50,508 bases of DNA from CALMEH01 sp031409875 (lineage in GTDB: Bacteria; Acidobacteriota; Blastocatellia; Pyrinomonadales; Pyrinomonadaceae). The position numbers were made by a program, and so were the translations under genes. Below the pieces are notes generated by a model, which was not told the DNA's origin, searched no databases, and worked only from the letters and a program-made list of their open reading frames with translations. Positions within the stretch are counted from its first letter, which is position 1. Every line of letters starts with the position of its first letter. Positions 31,976 to 41,194 of this stretch are shown here, in pieces. The DNA is taken from assembly GCA_031409875.1 (NCBI GenBank), contig JANNYB010000160.1, positions 1 to 50,508 of the forward strand. The letters run 5' to 3'.

Positions 31976-34900
31976 ATGAATTTTCGATTCAGCCGAAATA
32001 CGTTTTCAGCTATTGTTTTCAGTATTTTATTCGTTTTTCCGTTTGCCGTTTTCGCGCAATCCGATTCAGGAAGCGCATCGGTCGAAGGCACGGCGACAGA
32101 CGCAAACGGCGCGATTGTGCGCGGCGCAAGCGTGATCGTCAGAAACACCGAAACAGGTTTGACGCGCACGGTTATCACCAATGAAAACGGTGCATTTTCC
32201 GCGCCTGTTTTGCCTGTCGGCAAATATTCCGTAACCGCAAATGCCGAAGGTTTTGCCGAATTTAAGCAAGAAATTGTTTTATCGGTCGGCGAAACGACTT
32301 CGGTAAATATCGTTTTATTGCCGAAAGGCGCGACGGCGGACGTTACCGTTATGGCTGGAAACGAACTCATTGACACCGAATCTTCGGCAACCGGGACTTC
32401 GATAACTTCGCGCTCGATTGCCGATTTGCCCATGCGCGGAAGAAATTTTGCCGAGTTTGTTCAATTAACGCCCGGCGTTGTTCAAGAATCCGACCGCAAA
32501 GGTTTGGTCATCGGCGGACAGCGTTCGATAAACTCGAATGTTTCGATTGACGGCGCGGATTTTAATGATTCTCTGCAAGGAAATCAGCGCGGCGGAAACG
32601 ATGCAATTTTTTTCTTTCCGCAAACGGCAATCAAAGAATTTCAAGTCGTTCGTTCGGGCGCAACCGCCGAAGTCGGACGCACGGGCGCGGGTTTTGTCAA
32701 CGCCGTTACGAAAAGCGGAACAAACAATTTTCGCGGCGAAGCGTTTTATTTTAACCGCAATGATCGCCTGACTTCGCGTGATGCTTTTGGCAACGACGGC
32801 GCAAATAATCAAAATCTTTTCGGCGGCTCGATTGGCGGTCCGATTGTCAAAGACAAAGCGTTTTTCTTCATCGGCGCAGAGCAGAATTTTTTGCGGATTC
32901 CATATTTTGTAGATTTTTCGCCAAGTGCAATTGCGCTTCCGGCAGAAATTGCCGCGCTCGAAGGCGAACAACTTTCGACCAACAATCCGACATCGGTTTT
33001 TGCGCGTTTCGATTTTAATTTAAACGAACGAAACACGCTCAATTTTCAATATTCTTATTCGCGTCTGCAATCCGAAAATTTCGTGGCAATTGATGATGGA
33101 ATTGTAATTACGGACGTTGCCGCCACGCAGAATGTTTTGCGAAACGGTTCGAGCAACGGCTTGAAAGGTTCGTGGGTTACGATTGCGGGCGCAAACATTG
33201 TTAATGAAATTCGCGGACAAATCGCCACCGACAATCGCCGCGAAGATTCAAACATCGGCGGCGCAGATATTCGCGTTTCGGGCATTGGACGACTCGGCGG
33301 TTCAAACAGTCGTCCGCGAATTTTCAACACGACGCGCTATCAGCTTTCGGATAATCTTTCTTACACTGCCGGAATTCATCAACTGAAATTCGGCGTTGAC
33401 ATCAACATCAATCGCTTTGAAGCCCAGCGCGTAACCAACGGCACGGGAACTTGGCGTTTCAACAGTTTGCAAGATTATATCAATCTTATTCCGCGCCGTT
33501 TCGACCAAGCCGTGCCGATTATCGGCGATGCACTTTTGGCGACAGGCTATCAAAAAGAATACGCATTTTTTGCAACGGATAAATTCAAACCTTACAAAAA
33601 CCTGACCGTAACCGCGGGACTGCGTTGGGAAGGTTTGGACAATCCGACTCCGCCGAATCCAAATTTTGCTTTGCGCGAAACACAAAGAATTCCCGATGAT
33701 TTTCAGCAATGGCAACCGCGTCTCGGCGCATCGTGGGACGTTTTCGGCGATGGAAATTCGGTCTTTCGCGTTTCCGCCGGAATTTACAATTCGCGCACAC
33801 CGGCGATTTTGTTCTATCGCGTTTTCACGAATAACGATTTGGTTACGAAAGATTTGCGGATTGACGAACGCAGCGGCGCGTGTCGCACGGCTCTCGGCGC
33901 GGCGATTCCGACCAACTGTTTTTTCAGAGGCACGGGCGCACTCGTAACTTTTCCGAATGTTTTGAGCGGAATTTCGAGCGCAACTCTCGCCGCTTTTACA
34001 ATTCGCAACGGTGCGGCTCTGACTCGCGCTTTCGGTTTTGACGAGGATTTCAAAAATCCGCGCACGTTTCAAACTTCGGCGACTTGGGAGCAAAAAATCG
34101 GACAAGATTTTGCGCTTTCGGTAAGTTATATGCGCTCCTCGGCGTGGAATCTGCAACGCCGTGTTGATCGAAATTTGTTTGCGCCGACGATTCAAGCAAG
34201 CGGGTTACCTGTCTTTCCCGTCAACGCGCAAGGCGGCGCACTGCGACCGAATCCGAACATCGGAATTTATTCAATCAACGAATCAACCGCGCATTCGACC
34301 TATAACGCGCTGGCGATTTCCCTGCGCCGACGTTTCGCGCAACGCTTTCAATTTGAAGTAAATTACACGCTTGCCGATAACCGCGACGACGATTCAAACG
34401 AACGAAATTTTTCGCGTGAACCAACGCTCAATCCGTTTAATTTAAAAGCCGAAGCCGGACCGTCGAAACAAGACGTGCGCCATAACTTTAATTTTAGCGG
34501 CGTTTTTGATTTAGGTTACGGATTTACATTAAGCGGAATTGCCATTGCGCGAAGCGGATTTCCCTACACGCCGCGAATTATTGACGGCGAAGATTATCAA
34601 AACGACGGCAACGATGCCAATGACCGCGCTATCGTGAACGGTCAAATCGTTGGACGCAACAGCGCACGGCAACCGTCATTTTTCAATCTCGATTTGCGTC
34701 TTTTGAAGAAATTCAACTTCGGCGAGAATATGAATCTGGCATTTTCGGCAGAAGTTTTCAATGTAACCCGAAGCACGAACAGAGGTTTCGGCGTTGACGG
34801 CATCAGCGATTTTTGCACGACAAACGCGGCTTTAATCAGCACATCAAATTCGTTAAACATCACTTGCCCGACCGGAACTTCGCCGTCAATCAACGCCGCA

Positions 34901-34978
34901 GTTCCCTACACCGCACCGTCATCCGCACGCTTCGGCGGACCGCGACAGTTGCAACTCGGCGTGAGATTTACGTTTTAA
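31976..34978 (+). CDS. Oar-like TonB-dependent outer-membrane receptor
   Basis: 1000 residues. Signal peptide ends in VFAQ near residue 25. An N-terminal carboxypeptidase-regulatory-like domain follows (SASVEGTATDANGAIVRGAS ... ANAEGFAEF). The plug domain has SSATGTSITSRSIADLP, MRGRNFAEFVQLTPGV and NSNVSIDGADFNDSL. The remainder is a beta-barrel ending in the aromatic strand RQLQLGVRFTF, a proper outer-membrane C-terminus. AAGAGGA precedes the ATG by 8 bases. The Oar group is greatly expanded in Acidobacteriota and takes up large substrates or secretes proteins; the substrate here is unknown. No neighbouring SusD-like lipoprotein is present. Confidence 0.9.
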   Translation: MNFRFSRNTFSAIVFSILFVFPFAVFAQSDSGSASVEGTATDANGAIVRGASVIVRNTETGLTRTVITNENGAFSAPVLPVGKYSVTANAEGFAEFKQEIVLSVGETTSVNIVLLPKGATADVTVMAGNELIDTESSATGTSITSRSIADLPMRGRNFAEFVQLTPGVVQESDRKGLVIGGQRSINSNVSIDGADFNDSLQGNQRGGNDAIFFFPQTAIKEFQVVRSGATAEVGRTGAGFVNAVTKSGTNNFRGEAFYFNRNDRLTSRDAFGNDGANNQNLFGGSIGGPIVKDKAFFFIGAEQNFLRIPYFVDFSPSAIALPAEIAALEGEQLSTNNPTSVFARFDFNLNERNTLNFQYSYSRLQSENFVAIDDGIVITDVAATQNVLRNGSSNGLKGSWVTIAGANIVNEIRGQIATDNRREDSNIGGADIRVSGIGRLGGSNSRPRIFNTTRYQLSDNLSYTAGIHQLKFGVDININRFEAQRVTNGTGTWRFNSLQDYINLIPRRFDQAVPIIGDALLATGYQKEYAFFATDKFKPYKNLTVTAGLRWEGLDNPTPPNPNFALRETQRIPDDFQQWQPRLGASWDVFGDGNSVFRVSAGIYNSRTPAILFYRVFTNNDLVTKDLRIDERSGACRTALGAAIPTNCFFRGTGALVTFPNVLSGISSATLAAFTIRNGAALTRAFGFDEDFKNPRTFQTSATWEQKIGQDFALSVSYMRSSAWNLQRRVDRNLFAPTIQASGLPVFPVNAQGGALRPNPNIGIYSINESTAHSTYNALAISLRRRFAQRFQFEVNYTLADNRDDDSNERNFSREPTLNPFNLKAEAGPSKQDVRHNFNFSGVFDLGYGFTLSGIAIARSGFPYTPRIIDGEDYQNDGNDANDRAIVNGQIVGRNSARQPSFFNLDLRLLKKFNFGENMNLAFSAEVFNVTRSTNRGFGVDGISDFCTTNAALISTSNSLNITCPTGTSPSINAAVPYTAPSSARFGGPRQLQLGVRFTF

Positions 34979-34986
34979 GAGATTTG

Positions 34987-35064
34987 CCCACGAAAGACAC
35001 GAAAGACACGAAAATAAGAAATTCTTTAGTTTTATTTTTCGTGTCTTTCGTATGTTTCGTAGGC
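34987..35064. repeat. Tandem-unit hairpin (CACGAAAGA nonamers) between convergent genes
   Basis: Left arm 34987-35020 and right arm 35031-35064 pair over most of ~34 bases and consist of ACGAAAGAC-type units. It starts 8 bases after the receptor stop and ends 12 bases before the stop of the convergent gene. Confidence 0.82.
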
Positions 35065-35076
35065 AAAAAAATTGGT

Positions 35077-35595
35077 TTAATTAACAAAAATCTCGAAATG
35101 CTTGCGTAAATTTATCGAATTAAAAACCTCGCGCTTTCCGTCAGTTTCAACCAAAAACCAATTCGGAAAATCTTCATCGCGCAATAAAATTATTTCTTCG
35201 TCGTGCTTTTTCATCCCGAAATGTGTGAGCCGTGCCGCCGCGAGTGCGCCGCCGCGCATAAATCCGTCTGACGGCGTGCGCGTCCAACCCGCTTCGAGCG
35301 AAAGACATCTTACTCCAAGACGAAGCCGTAAAATTGCGCCGACCATATTGGCTTTATTAAATTCAAATTGATGCGGATTTTCGTTTTCAATCGTGATTGA
35401 AATATGTCCGCGATTAGCAAAAGCGGCGATTTCGGTCAGCGAATCGAACAGCCATTTAACGCTTGCCGCACGAATCGAATCGTTTGCCATTCGCAAATTC
35501 AAATAGTCGGCAACATCGGCACTTTGCGATTCGGCAATTTTCGTTTCAAGTTGTTTTGCCCAAACTTGTTCCAATTCGTTCATCAATTTGAGCAT
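35077..35595 (-). CDS. Hypothetical 172-residue protein
   Basis: No recognised domain. The N-terminal ~60 residues are helical (LMNELEQVWAKQLETKIAESQ, AASVKWLFDSLTEIA). They lead to a beta-rich middle (GHISITIENENPHQFEF) and a C-terminal segment with RDEDFPNWFLVETDGKREVF. There is no signal peptide or membrane span. AAAGG lies just before ATG 35595; an in-frame ATG 12 bases later is an alternative. It is divergent from the TPR gene. Probably cytosolic; it could bind a partner through the amphipathic N-terminus, but function is unknown. Confidence 0.55.
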   Translation of the reverse strand: MLKLMNELEQVWAKQLETKIAESQSADVADYLNLRMANDSIRAASVKWLFDSLTEIAAFANRGHISITIENENPHQFEFNKANMVGAILRLRLGVRCLSLEAGWTRTPSDGFMRGGALAAARLTHFGMKKHDEEIILLRDEDFPNWFLVETDGKREVFNSINLRKHFEIFVN

Positions 35596-35682
35596 AAACC
35601 TTTGCGGTATTTATTTGCAATTTCGTGATAAGATTGGTTCGATATTGGTTAATAAGGAAGCTATTCCAAAAATGTTTGACTC

Positions 35683-35750
35683 CTTTGCGAACTTTGCGCC
35701 TTTGCGGGGGAAAATCGCTTATTTCCCGCAAAAGCGCAAAGTTCGCAAAG
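35683..35750. repeat. Hairpin upstream of the TPR gene (CTTTGCG units)
   Basis: Left arm 35683-35713 carries CTTTGCGAACTTTGCGCC-type units. Right arm 35722-35750 pairs with it. It ends 60 bases before the ATG of the TPR gene, so it lies in the 5' leader region rather than at a stop codon. Confidence 0.75.
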
Positions 35751-35810
35751 AAAATTTTAGAGATGATAACTCATTATCTATTTTTGAAATATTTTCTAAA
35801 AAACGTATTT

Positions 35811-38420
35811 ATGAAGAATTTTATAATTTTATTTTTAGTATTTTTACTCTCCGCATCAGTTTTGGCACAAAAACCGACAAAAACGCCAACTCCGAAGAAA
35901 ACCACTCAAACAAATAAACCTTCCAACGAAAAAACGGAATTTGAAAAAGCCGTCGCCGTAACCAATGCGGCGGAACGCATTACGGCATTGCAAAATTTTA
36001 TAAAAAACTTTCCGAAATCCGCGCAAATCGTTCGCGCTCAGGAATTAATCGTCAGCGCACGGGCGCAAATCGGCGATGAAAAATTGCAAGCTGGCGAAAA
36101 AGAAAACAGTTTCAACTTTTTCAAAATGGCAATCCAAGACGCGCCCGCGCCTGTTTCAGACAAACTTTTTGGCGATGTTATTTTACAGATTCCGACCAAT
36201 CTTTTCATCAGCGGCGAACGCGAAAAAGCCGTCGAAATTGCCAAAATCATCGAAGAAAAAATCGGCGCAAACGCCAAACAAATCATCGGGTTAGCTTCGT
36301 TTTATCTCGGCACGGAAAATTCTGTCGAAGGCAAACGTCTGGCAAAAAGAGCGATTGAAATTGACAGCGTTATGCCGTCTGCTTATCAAACGCTTGGGCT
36401 TAGTTATCGAATGGGTTTTATGCTCGATGATGCGATTGCGGCTTATACGAAAGCCTCGGAATTAGACGCGGCTTCGATAATTTCAAAGCGAAGTTTGGCA
36501 GATTTGAAACGCGCCGTCGGAAAATCGGACGAAGCGATTGCTCTCTACCGCGAAGTTTTGATTATGGATGCCGAAGACGGCGCGGCGAAAAACGGCGTGA
36601 TTCTCGCGCTGTTCGATTCGGGCAAAAAATCGCAAGCCGAAAGCGAATTTAACAAATCAATCGAAGCGAATCCGAATAATTTATTTCTTCTCGTCGGCGC
36701 GGCTTATTGGTATGCGGCGAACAAAAACGGCGAACGCGCAGTCGAACTCGCACGGAAAGCTCTCGAAGTCGAACCGCGTTACACTTGGGCGCACATCGCG
36801 CTCGGTCGCGGACTTCTGGCACAAAATAAACCGCTCGAAGCCGAAAAAATTCTGCTTGCCGCAAAACAGCACGGCGATTTTCCGACGCTCGATTACGAAC
36901 TTGCAACGGCGCGTTTTGAAGCCGGATTTTACCGCGAAGCCGCCGAAACTTTGCGCCGCAGTTTTAGTTTAAACTTAAAGGATAATTACGTTCGCGCTCG
37001 TTTGGGCGGTCGTGTATGGCTCGAAGCTGCGACTTTTTCCGAACTTCTCGGTGCAGAACGCCGTGCCGGAATTTATCAGCCGCTTGCCGCCGACACCGAA
37101 GAAAACTCAAATCGAATGAAAACTTTGCTCAATTTGTCGCAAAGACTCGACGATGCAAAAGCAACCGATGAACAAATTACGGAAGCGGCAGACAAATTTA
37201 TCGGCGGCGAAGATTCGATGAAATTTTATCGCCAAATGTTTGCGGCGCGTCAACTTTTGCAGAAGAAAAAGGCTTTGCCGAAAATTCTGGAAATCGTCAA
37301 AGCCGCCACGCCAAAAGTTGATTCTGCGCTGACAATTTCAAATCCGGCGGCGGCGGTTTTGGCGGACGCGCTTTACGAAACCCGCACTTTTGCCGTTTCG
37401 CGTAATCAAGTCGTCATCGTGCCGGACGTTCCGCGCCAGACGCTTTCAAATATTTTGCGCGGCGAAATCGAAGAAATTACCGGCTGGACGCTGTTCGAGC
37501 AAAACAAACCTGCCGAAGCAATCGTGCGTTTGAACCGCGCATTGAGCATTTTGCCGGAAAAAAGTTCGTGGTGGCGTTCGAGCCAATGGCGTTTAGGCAC
37601 AGCACTCGAAGCCGACGGGAAATTGCCCGAAGCTCTCGACGCATATATCAAATGTTACCTTTCGGACACGGCGAATTATTCAAAATACACCGTTATCGAA
37701 ACGCTTTATACAAAAATTAACGGTTCAAACAACGGTTTGGAAACCAAAATCGGCGCAAAACCTTCGATGACCGCTCAAACCGAAACAGTCGCCAAAACAA
37801 AACCTTCGCCCACGCCAATAAATGACGCGCTGCCGATTGCCACGCCGACTCCAACGACGGAAATTAAAACCGAAATTTCGCCGACTCCGACCGAAAAAAT
37901 CGAAGAAACCAAACCGCAACCAAGTCCGAGTCCGAAAACGGAAGAAAAAACCGAAACCAAGCCGAAAGAAGAAACAAAAACCGAACAAAAATCACCTTTC
38001 GAGCCGGTAGTTATTACCATTCCGAACAACGATACGAAACCGAAAACCGAAGAAACAAAAACTGAAGAAAAGAAAACTGAAGAAAAGCCGACTTCAGGTG
38101 AAACACGCCAACGAAAAGTCGTCGAAAAAACCGTCGAAACCTGCGTCATTGCCGCCAATCAAGAAAGCGTTTCGCTTCTTAATGGCGGCGGCACAATCGC
38201 CGTGTTGGTCGGATTTGAAGAAAAAGGCGGCGATTTAAAACAAATCAAAGGCGTTACGAACAGTCCCAACGACATCCAAGTCGTTCCCGATTACGAATTT
38301 TCCGAAAATACCGGACGAGTTCTTTTCGTCATCAGATCAATCAGCACCAAAAAAGGAATTTACACCGTAACTTTTGAAGCACCTTGCGGAAAGAAGGAGA
38401 TTGCGGTAATAGTTAGATGA
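35811..38420 (+). CDS. Exported TPR protein with Thr/Pro/Glu/Lys-rich linker
   Basis: 869 residues from ATG 35811, where a clean signal peptide starts (MKNFIILFLVFLLSASVLAQ); the longer in-frame ORF from 35625 crosses the upstream hairpin and is rejected. A PTKTPTPKK linker follows. The TPR-type helical region includes PSAYQTLGLSYRMGFMLDDA, AALYREV-like pairs and YTWAHIALGRGLLAQNKPLEA. After residue ~640 there is a long low-complexity PTP/KTEEK linker, then a C-terminal ~95-residue beta domain (CVIAANQESVSLLNGGG ... GIYTVTFEAPCGKKEIAVIVR). Probably periplasmic or surface, organising protein complexes. Its stop overlaps the era start by four bases (ATGA), so era is translationally coupled. Confidence 0.75.
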   Translation: MKNFIILFLVFLLSASVLAQKPTKTPTPKKTTQTNKPSNEKTEFEKAVAVTNAAERITALQNFIKNFPKSAQIVRAQELIVSARAQIGDEKLQAGEKENSFNFFKMAIQDAPAPVSDKLFGDVILQIPTNLFISGEREKAVEIAKIIEEKIGANAKQIIGLASFYLGTENSVEGKRLAKRAIEIDSVMPSAYQTLGLSYRMGFMLDDAIAAYTKASELDAASIISKRSLADLKRAVGKSDEAIALYREVLIMDAEDGAAKNGVILALFDSGKKSQAESEFNKSIEANPNNLFLLVGAAYWYAANKNGERAVELARKALEVEPRYTWAHIALGRGLLAQNKPLEAEKILLAAKQHGDFPTLDYELATARFEAGFYREAAETLRRSFSLNLKDNYVRARLGGRVWLEAATFSELLGAERRAGIYQPLAADTEENSNRMKTLLNLSQRLDDAKATDEQITEAADKFIGGEDSMKFYRQMFAARQLLQKKKALPKILEIVKAATPKVDSALTISNPAAAVLADALYETRTFAVSRNQVVIVPDVPRQTLSNILRGEIEEITGWTLFEQNKPAEAIVRLNRALSILPEKSSWWRSSQWRLGTALEADGKLPEALDAYIKCYLSDTANYSKYTVIETLYTKINGSNNGLETKIGAKPSMTAQTETVAKTKPSPTPINDALPIATPTPTTEIKTEISPTPTEKIEETKPQPSPSPKTEEKTETKPKEETKTEQKSPFEPVVITIPNNDTKPKTEETKTEEKKTEEKPTSGETRQRKVVEKTVETCVIAANQESVSLLNGGGTIAVLVGFEEKGGDLKQIKGVTNSPNDIQVVPDYEFSENTGRVLFVIRSISTKKGIYTVTFEAPCGKKEIAVIVR

Positions 38421-39442
38421 TGGAAGAAAAGAAAGCGAGAAAGCGAGAAAGCGAGAAAGCGAGAAAGCGAGAAAGCGAGAAAGCAGGAAAGCGAGAAAGC
38501 GAGAAGATTGTCGAAGAAATCTCACCTTCTCCCCTTCTCACTTTCTCCCCTTCTTCCTCAAGGAGCGGCTACGTCGCGCTCATCGGTCGTCCGAATGCGG
38601 GGAAATCTACGCTTTTAAATCGGCTTGTCGGCGAAAAAATTGCGGCGGTTTCTAACAAACCGCAAACGACGCGGCATAAAATTCAAGGTATTGTGACGAA
38701 ACCTGCGGGACAAATCGTTTTTGTTGATACGCCGGGCGTTCACAAACCCGGATTTTTGTTAAATCGGCGAATGATGTCGGCGGTTCACGATGCGATTTTG
38801 TCGGTTGATTTGCTGGTTTTAATGCGCGATGCTTCGGTTTCGACCGGAAACGGCGATAGATTTGTTTTCGATTTAGTCAAAGATTCCGGCAAAAAAGCGG
38901 TTCTCGTATTAAATAAAATTGATAAGATCAAAGAAAAACACACGATTTTGCCGTTGATTGAATATTACTCAAAAGAATTCAACTTTGAAGAAATCGTGCC
39001 TGTTTCCGCGCTCAAAGGCGAAGCGGTTGACAAACTTCTCGACCAAATAATCAAACATTTGCCGCAAGGTGAACCGATTTTCGGCGAAGATGAAATGACC
39101 GATCAATCAATGCGAACAATCGTCGCGGAAATGGTCAGAGAAAAAATTTTGCAATCAACCGGCGAAGAAATTCCATATGTTACGGCAGTCGTAACCGAAA
39201 TGTTTGACGAAACAAACCCCGCAATGCCGAAAATTTACTGCGCGATTTACGTCGAACGCGCATCGCAAAAAGCAATCATCATCGGCAAAGGCGGCGCACG
39301 AATCCGCGATGTCGGCACAAAAGCCCGCGCCGACATCGAAAAACTGCTCGGCACACAGATTTTCTTGAAACTTTTTGTCAAAGTCGTCGAAAATTGGCGC
39401 AACCAAGAAAGAAGTTTGGACGAAATCGGTGTCCACGAATAG
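38417..39442 (+). CDS. era: GTPase Era with a repeat-encoded N-terminal extension
   Basis: 341 residues. GTPase domain: G1 GRPNAGKS at 57-64, switch region TTRHKIQG, G3 DTPG at 104-107, G4 NKID at 166-169, and G5 SALKG. KH RNA-binding domain: IIIGKGGARIRDVGTKAR, followed by FLKLFVKVVENWR, diagnostic of Era. Era binds the 16S rRNA 3' end and helps 30S assembly. Normal Era begins near SGYVALIGRPN, which here is residue 50; the first ~48 residues (KARKRESEKARKRESEK ... SPSPLLTFSPSS) are read from an octamer-repeat hairpin. No ATG, GTG or TTG exists in frame between 38420 and the GTPase domain. ATGA overlap with the TPR gene. Confidence 0.93.
   Translation: MMEEKKARKRESEKARKRESEKAGKRESEKIVEEISPSPLLTFSPSSSRSGYVALIGRPNAGKSTLLNRLVGEKIAAVSNKPQTTRHKIQGIVTKPAGQIVFVDTPGVHKPGFLLNRRMMSAVHDAILSVDLLVLMRDASVSTGNGDRFVFDLVKDSGKKAVLVLNKIDKIKEKHTILPLIEYYSKEFNFEEIVPVSALKGEAVDKLLDQIIKHLPQGEPIFGEDEMTDQSMRTIVAEMVREKILQSTGEEIPYVTAVVTEMFDETNPAMPKIYCAIYVERASQKAIIIGKGGARIRDVGTKARADIEKLLGTQIFLKLFVKVVENWRNQERSLDEIGVHE
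38424..38557. repeat. Tandem-unit hairpin (GAGAAAGC octamers) inside era
   Basis: Left arm 38424-38507 has about nine octamers of GAGAAAGC. Right arm 38520-38557 has the complementary CTTTCTC/CCTTCTC units. It encodes the basic repeated RKRESEKA segment and the SPSPLL stretch of Era. Confidence 0.85.
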
Positions 39443-39510
39443 TAATTGGTAATTGGTAATTGGTAATTGGTAATTGGTTTTTGACTTAATTACCAATTAC
39501 CAATTACTTA
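39441..39510. repeat. Tandem-unit hairpin (TAATTGG heptamers) between convergent genes
   Basis: Left arm 39441-39478 is five perfect TAATTGG heptamers starting at the era stop codon (39440-39442). Right arm 39487-39510 is three CCAATTA units. It separates era from the convergent acyltransferase. Confidence 0.88.
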
Positions 39511-39522
39511 TTATAAACCAAG

Positions 39523-40470
39523 TTAATACAAACCTTTTTCACCCGGCGGGCGAGTTTTCCAGCGTTTGTGCATCCAGAGCCATTGTTCGGGATTGGCGCG
39601 GATGAATTTTTCGATTTCTGCCGTGTAGAGCGCGGTTGTTTCGTTAATGTCTTGATGGCGATTTCCCGTGCGGACAGGTTCGATGATTTTGCCGTAGCCG
39701 ACACGATAGCGTTTTTTTTGCTCGTCCCAAACGCAGAACATTGGCACAATCAGCGCATTGGTGCGAAGCGCGAGCATCGCCACGCCGCTCGTCGTGCAAG
39801 CCGGAACATCGAAAAACGGCACGAAAACGCCTTCTTTCGGATGCGCGTTGACATCGGGCAAAACTCCTAAAATATTACCTTGACGCAAGATTTCGATAAC
39901 CGACATCACCGCATTCGTTTTATTTATCGGTTGATTTCCGAAGCGCGTCCGAAGCCGCACGGTCAAATCTTCAATCAACGGATTATCCAGCGGACGCGCC
40001 AAATATTTCAGAGGTTCGCGCAAAGCCGAATACGCAAAAACACCGATTTCCCAATTTCCCAAATGCGGACTGACCAAAACAACGCCACGACCTTTGGCAC
40101 GTTCGGCTTCATAAAATTTCAATTCATCGGAGTTTTTATTTTCGTCTTTTTCAAATTCAAATTCGGTCATTTCCGCCAATGTTTCCGGCGTAATGTTGAA
40201 AAATTGACTGAATTCGCCTAAGATTCTACCTAAGTTTTGAAACGCTTTTTTTAAGATTTGCTCGCGCTCCGCCAACGGTTTTTCGGGAAACGCAATTTCC
40301 AAATTCCGCAAACCTGTGCGCCGCAATCCGCCTAAAAACGGATAAACGATTTTCGCCAGCAAAATGCCGCAAGCAATCGCCACCGAGCGCGGTAGAAAAC
40401 TGAAAAAACCGAAAACCACACGAACCGGCGCGTATTCAATCCAAATTTGTAAAGTGCTTTTTTTTGCCAC
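39523..40470 (-). CDS. Lipid A-type lysophospholipid acyltransferase (LpxL/HtrB family)
   Basis: 315 residues, GTG start at 40470. The HLGNWE catalytic motif is at 136-141, preceded by GRGVVLVSP, and followed by KYLARPLDNPLIEDL and GVLPDVNAHPKEGVFVPFFD, all typical of bacterial acyltransferases that add secondary acyl chains to lipid A or related lipids. The N-terminal VFGFFSFLPRSVAIACGILLA is a membrane-associated helix. It would act at the inner membrane on lipid A or an unusual membrane lipid. Convergent with era across a TAATTGG hairpin. The exact acceptor is not predictable. Confidence 0.85.
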   Translation of the reverse strand: MAKKSTLQIWIEYAPVRVVFGFFSFLPRSVAIACGILLAKIVYPFLGGLRRTGLRNLEIAFPEKPLAEREQILKKAFQNLGRILGEFSQFFNITPETLAEMTEFEFEKDENKNSDELKFYEAERAKGRGVVLVSPHLGNWEIGVFAYSALREPLKYLARPLDNPLIEDLTVRLRTRFGNQPINKTNAVMSVIEILRQGNILGVLPDVNAHPKEGVFVPFFDVPACTTSGVAMLALRTNALIVPMFCVWDEQKKRYRVGYGKIIEPVRTGNRHQDINETTALYTAEIEKFIRANPEQWLWMHKRWKTRPPGEKGLY

Positions 40471-40518
40471 GATTAAAGAAGAAAAGTAAAAAATTTTAAT
40501 TTGTTTGCAGTGCGAAAT

Positions 40519-41142
40519 TTACTCATTTTCGCTTTTCGGCGGCATTAAATCGCTGACCTTGATTTCGACTTCGGGAAAAGCGACAAGGTTGAAAGTTTCG
40601 TCTTCGATATAAGTTTTTTTGAACCGATAACCGTCTTCGGAAGGCTCGCGGTAATCTTCGATTTCGTTGTTATTGAGATTCAAAATCAAATATTGCGGAA
40701 TCCCGTTTCGCGCATAACTCAGGGCTTTCTGGCGATCTTTGACGATTGAAGTTTCGGCAACTTCCGAAATCAGATAAATATCTTGCGGTGTCGGATGCAG
40801 AAAATCGTATTTTTCAATCGGCGGAATGAGCAATGCAACATCCGGCTCAGGCTCGGAAAAATCGTCAAGCCGAATCGGGTCTTGCGCCGAAAAAACAACT
40901 CTTTCGCGCAGATAAATTTCAATGGCGCGGTCAATTCTTCTGATTGTATTCGCGTGTCTTGTTCCTTTTGGACTCATTTTTATCAATACTCCATCCCACA
41001 ATTCGATTCTTTCGTCTTCGTCAAAAATCCCGTGTTCGATCATTTTGTCGTAGTCTTCAACACGCAGACGATAGAGGTTTGAACCGTTTCCATTAGCCAT
41101 CGGAGCAAAAGTTTTTTCTTGTAATTCGAGAACAGCCGACAT
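40519..41142 (-). CDS. Uma2 family (DUF820) PD-(D/E)XK protein
   Basis: 207 residues. Core pattern YDKMIEHGIFDEDERIELWDG, MSPKGTRHA, then PEPDVALL and YLISEVAETSIVKDRQKALSYARNGIPQYLILN. The Glu-Asp-Glu arrangement (ELWDG ... EPDV ... EVAETS) is the Uma2/DUF820 nuclease fold, very abundant in cyanobacteria and Acidobacteriota with no settled physiological role. GGAGGA lies 6 bases before the ATG. It sits between the acyltransferase and moaA on the same strand with ordinary gaps; context gives no functional clue. Confidence 0.85.
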   Translation of the reverse strand: MSAVLELQEKTFAPMANGNGSNLYRLRVEDYDKMIEHGIFDEDERIELWDGVLIKMSPKGTRHANTIRRIDRAIEIYLRERVVFSAQDPIRLDDFSEPEPDVALLIPPIEKYDFLHPTPQDIYLISEVAETSIVKDRQKALSYARNGIPQYLILNLNNNEIEDYREPSEDGYRFKKTYIEDETFNLVAFPEVEIKVSDLMPPKSENE

Positions 41143-41194
41143 AATTTTCCTCCGCTAGATTTTAGCAAAAATCCGCGCTTTTTGAAATGATAAT

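Noticed and set aside
33302..34195. 297-codon minus-strand ORF
   Set aside because: Shadow of the TonB receptor at 31976-34978, Arg/Ser-rich without recognisable domains.
35625..35810. Longer in-frame start for the TPR protein
   Set aside because: Would include 62 residues translated through a hairpin and hide a clean signal peptide that starts at 35811.
39441..39510. Regular repeats that might be read as a CRISPR array
   Set aside because: Units are only 7-10 bases and contiguous, with no spacers of unique sequence and no cas genes nearby.
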